Assembly: GCA_016946835.1 (NCBI GenBank)
Contig: JACVTC010000395.1
Coordinates: 1-32,713, forward strand
Reading direction: 5' to 3'
Length of the DNA stretch: 32,713 bases
DNA from: Neocallimastix lanati (nom. inval.)
Taxonomy: Eukaryota; Neocallimastigomycota; Neocallimastigomycetes; Neocallimastigales; Neocallimastigaceae
The notes beneath the pieces are model-generated. The model saw only the letters and a list, made by a program, of their open reading frames with translations. It made no database searches and was not told the origin of the DNA. The position numbers and the translations under genes are program-made. How positions within the stretch are numbered: the stretch's first letter is position 1; each line of letters begins with the position of its first letter. Below, piece after piece: positions 30,501 through 32,713 of the stretch.

Positions 30501-31052
30501 CATTTAATTGAAATGTATGTTGGTAAATGTATGATTATGGATCCACAAAGATTTGGAACGTATTTTGATGCTTCTATAGAAAGCGAAGATTTACGTTCGT
30601 TTGAATCCAAATTCTTTGAAAGTGATATTCCAATTTTAGAAGAGATGGTCGATCCAATTTCCGGTAAATCTATTGGAAATGCGTTTGTTGGGGTTTGTTA
30701 CTACACTGCTTTACAACATCAAGTTCAAGAAAAAATGTTTTATCGTACCACAGGAAATGTTAATTCTATTAGTAAACAACCTACTGAAGGAAAATCTCGT
30801 AATGGTGGATTAAGAATTGGTGAAATGGAAAAGGATGCCTTAGTAGCACATGGTACTAATGCTATAATACAAGATATGTTTAAAAATAATACCGATGCTA
30901 TAGATATTCGATATTGTGAAATATGTCATTCTGTAAATACTTTAAGCACTTGCTGTAATACATCAACTACTATTTTAAACGTTTCAAATAGTTTTAATAT
31001 TATGAATTCTTATTTAGATTCAATTGGAGTACGTGCTTCAATTTATGAATAA
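27521..31052 (+). CDS. RPB2: Viral-type RNA polymerase second-largest subunit (RPB2), interrupted by two frame breaks
   Basis: This is the catalytic beta-type subunit of a multisubunit RNA polymerase. The first part (27521 to about 29008) has IDGVFVVDGIEKVIISQE, the fork region RRVQIPI and CPFETPESKDVG. The second part (from about 29180) has KKYPVLLNTRFIGF, the metal-site motif AYGNNQEDSLIFN (about 30000), GDKFASRYAQKGVIG, PDIIVNPHAFPSRM, GGLRIGEMEKDALVAHG and a C-terminal zinc site (CEIC, then CC). Length, about 1175 codons, is that of viral RPB2 proteins. Between the parts lies an Asn/Asp/Ser-rich insert in a third frame. Minus-one shifts occur at the A runs 29009-29013 and 29177-29181, so a straight reading ends at 29269 and the rest opens without an ATG. 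All catalytic motifs remain. It is either an early pseudogene, a sequencing deletion in two A runs, or a slippage-expressed gene. Confidence 0.93.
29009..29181 (+). other. Asn/Asp/Ser-rich insert of RPB2 bounded by two A-run frame breaks
   Basis: In the frame starting GAT at 29014, this segment is open for about 56 codons with acidic and Asn/Ser-rich composition (start DDDNNSNSNSDENIND). It ends at a TAA just after the second A run. In the frame of the upstream RPB2 part the same DNA gives an implausible Ile/Val/Met-rich tail. Confidence 0.75.
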
Positions 31053-31895
31053 AATAATATAAAAAGAAAAAAAAAATATAATTCAATTAAAATAATTATA
31101 AAAAAAATTATAAATACATTTATAAATTTAATATAAATAAAAAATTATTATATAGTATTATATTAAATAAAAAAAATATTAATAAACAAAATTTTAAAAA
31201 AAAAATGATTGAATAATATATATAATTATTTATATAAATATATTTTTTAAAATCAATTTCTTAATTGATTACAATAAAATTAGTATAAATTTGAATTTAA
31301 ATATTTTTACTTTATTTTTATTATTGATTCGTAATTTTAGTAATTTATATTTTTTTAAAATTTTAAAAATAAACTTAGTAAAACTTGTTGTAAAACATTA
31401 AATGAATGATTTAATCAATATTAATATTAATATAAGTAATATGAAATAGAAATAAATAAAATTAAATATACTATTAAAATTGTATTATATAAATATAATA
31501 ATTTAATAATTTTTTCAGTAATAAAAAATTTTAATGAAAAGAACAAGTCTACAAATATCATTTAATAGAATAATAAATATCATTGAATAAAATTATTATA
31601 TTTCATTATATAAAATAAAATAAAATATTTATATTACCATTTTTAATGAAATAACTATACTAATTATAAATTTTTTAAATTTTTTAAAACTATTTTTATA
31701 ATAATTAATAAAATAATAATTTTTAACAATATATATTCTTAAATTATAAATAAATATAAATATAATTATATAATTTTTTTTTCCTTGTTTAAATTTATAT
31801 ATAAAATAAATATATACAAATATTAGTTTAAATTATATATATTAAAGGAATGAAAGAAATTAACATTATCATCTATTATTTTATTTTTAATATAA
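31053..31895. other. Convergent intergenic region
   Basis: This A+T-rich stretch lies between the stops of the RPB2 gene (+) and the helicase gene (-). Transcription from both sides ends here. I see no terminator hairpin, open frame or RNA gene. Confidence 0.6.
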
Positions 31896-32713
31896 TTAAA
31901 TAAATCTGTATCCAATAATGGATTCAACGGTTTTCTTAGAATCCGAATCCGAATTTGAGGATAAATTTTTGATACGAATACTATATTTAATTAAATCCAT
32001 ACGAAAATCTTCCAAACTATAAAATACGGAACGAGTGGATACGTATTGCTTAAACCAATTCTTATAAACGGTGTAAAGTTCATCAATTGGAATAGCATGA
32101 TTGTCATTTTTATCAACAATATTCTTTTCCAAAAATCTAGCAATATGGTCACTACGCATAATAAAACTTTTGGTTGCATTAACCACAGATTCAGGAATTT
32201 CTAGGGAGGTGTAATCCTCTTGATAATTTTCAATAAGTAAATGTATTAAAGCTTCAGCATAACCTTGAACTCGAGAACCTTGCCATCTCGTATTAGCTCT
32301 TTTTATTGAAGGGTTATTGATATTTTGAGTTGAAGATAAGACAGATATATTCATCTTATTTATGAATCGTTGGGTGAAAGGGATAACAAGAATACGATCA
32401 ATCAAAGCATTATCTAAGTTAGATATTGTCAATTTGTCATTTGTATTAATAATGGGTAGTAAATCAACAGATACTGCTTGAACATCCTTATACAAGGTTC
32501 GGGTTTTAATAAAGCCTACATTACCGGTTATAGCTTTAGTATCACCTGTAATAGCAATACTACGAGCATCTGGTTCTTCACATATGGCCACTCTTGCACA
32601 ATTAAGATCTACCATTTGTGGACTTGGTTTATCAGCACTAACCGATTTTCCTAAAAATAAAGAAACATTTGGCGTTGCAGCATAATCTCCTAGTGAAAGA
32701 CGTAACATGTTAG
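31896..32713 (-). CDS. D5-like SF3 helicase/primase, C-terminal part (runs off the window)
   Basis: The visible 270 or so residues are the ATPase end and C-terminus of a superfamily 3 helicase of the viral D5 type, which unwinds and primes DNA at replication forks. Counting from the first visible Met, LSLGDYAA (4-11) is the segment that normally follows the Walker A helix. ARVAICEEPD (38-47) is the Walker B strand with paired acids. LLPIINTNDKL (83-93) carries the sensor Asn, and DRILVIPF (104-111) the conserved Arg. Walker A and any primase domain would lie beyond 32713. The Met at 32708 is internal, since the frame remains open to the window edge. The helicase domain is followed by about 150 helical residues as in D5 proteins. 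The stop is TAA at 31896. Confidence 0.87.
   Translation of the reverse strand, partial: NMLRLSLGDYAATPNVSLFLGKSVSADKPSPQMVDLNCARVAICEEPDARSIAITGDTKAITGNVGFIKTRTLYKDVQAVSVDLLPIINTNDKLTISNLDNALIDRILVIPFTQRFINKMNISVLSSTQNINNPSIKRANTRWQGSRVQGYAEALIHLLIENYQEDYTSLEIPESVVNATKSFIMRSDHIARFLEKNIVDKNDNHAIPIDELYTVYKNWFKQYVSTRSVFYSLEDFRMDLIKYSIRIKNLSSNSDSDSKKTVESIIGYRFI

Noticed and set aside
23494-32713. Cytoplasmic linear (killer-type) plasmid as the source of the capping, helicase and polymerase genes
   Set aside because: Such plasmids also encode capping and polymerase proteins, but the full-length RPB2, a uracil-DNA glycosylase and a D5-like SF3 helicase fit NCLDV better. Not formally excluded without phylogeny.
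1-32713. tRNA, rRNA, CRISPR arrays, transposons
   Set aside because: No cloverleaf B-box-like signature, rRNA core, regularly spaced repeats, transposase or reverse transcriptase motif was seen on either strand.

Overview
The window is strongly A+T-rich eukaryotic DNA that uses the standard code. It has long homopolymers, trinucleotide repeats and Asn/Ser/Thr-rich protein tracts. The left two thirds encode secreted proteins with chitin-binding (CBM18), ricin-type and bulb-type lectin modules, Kex2-like Lys-Arg sites and a probable GPI anchor. This combination fits a zoosporic fungus, most probably an anaerobic gut fungus (Neocallimastigomycota). That placement is inference, not something the sequence proves.

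Layout. 0.1-1.6 kb (-): a decayed secreted lectin/chitin-binding gene, two ricin-type domains plus three CBM18, broken by many frame shifts. 2.7-8.5 kb (-): an intact 1937-residue secreted multi-lectin protein with several Lys-Arg sites. 8.8-15.2 kb (-): an intact 2113-residue secreted protein of unknown family that contains an internal duplication of about 500 residues. 15.2-16.7 kb (-): an unknown 489-residue intracellular-type protein. 17.6-18.3 kb (+): a small Cys-rich protein, probably GPI-anchored. 19.8-20.4 kb (+): a secreted protein with six 13-residue repeats and one CBM18. 20.8-24 kb: two diverged copies of a segment of about 1.1 kb that carries the 3' end of a viral-type capping enzyme gene, with a small Cys-rich secreted peptide gene between them.

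23.5-32.7 kb holds four genes typical of nucleocytoplasmic large DNA viruses (NCLDV, Nucleocytoviricota): a three-domain mRNA capping enzyme (-), a family-1-like uracil-DNA glycosylase with an altered active site (-), the second-largest RNA polymerase subunit (+, interrupted by two frame breaks), and the C-terminal part of a D5-like SF3 helicase/primase (-, running off the window). The glycosylase and polymerase start codons overlap head to head in one CATG.

Reading. The right-hand third looks like an endogenized, partly decaying giant-virus segment joined to a fungal region rich in secreted genes. In an active virus, the polymerase subunit and capping enzyme would make capped viral mRNA in the cytoplasm, while the SF3 helicase/primase and glycosylase would serve genome replication and repair. 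The fungal-looking secreted peptide lies between two viral-derived repeats, so the two kinds of DNA are now interleaved. The alternative, that the secreted lectins are themselves virus-encoded, cannot be excluded from this window.
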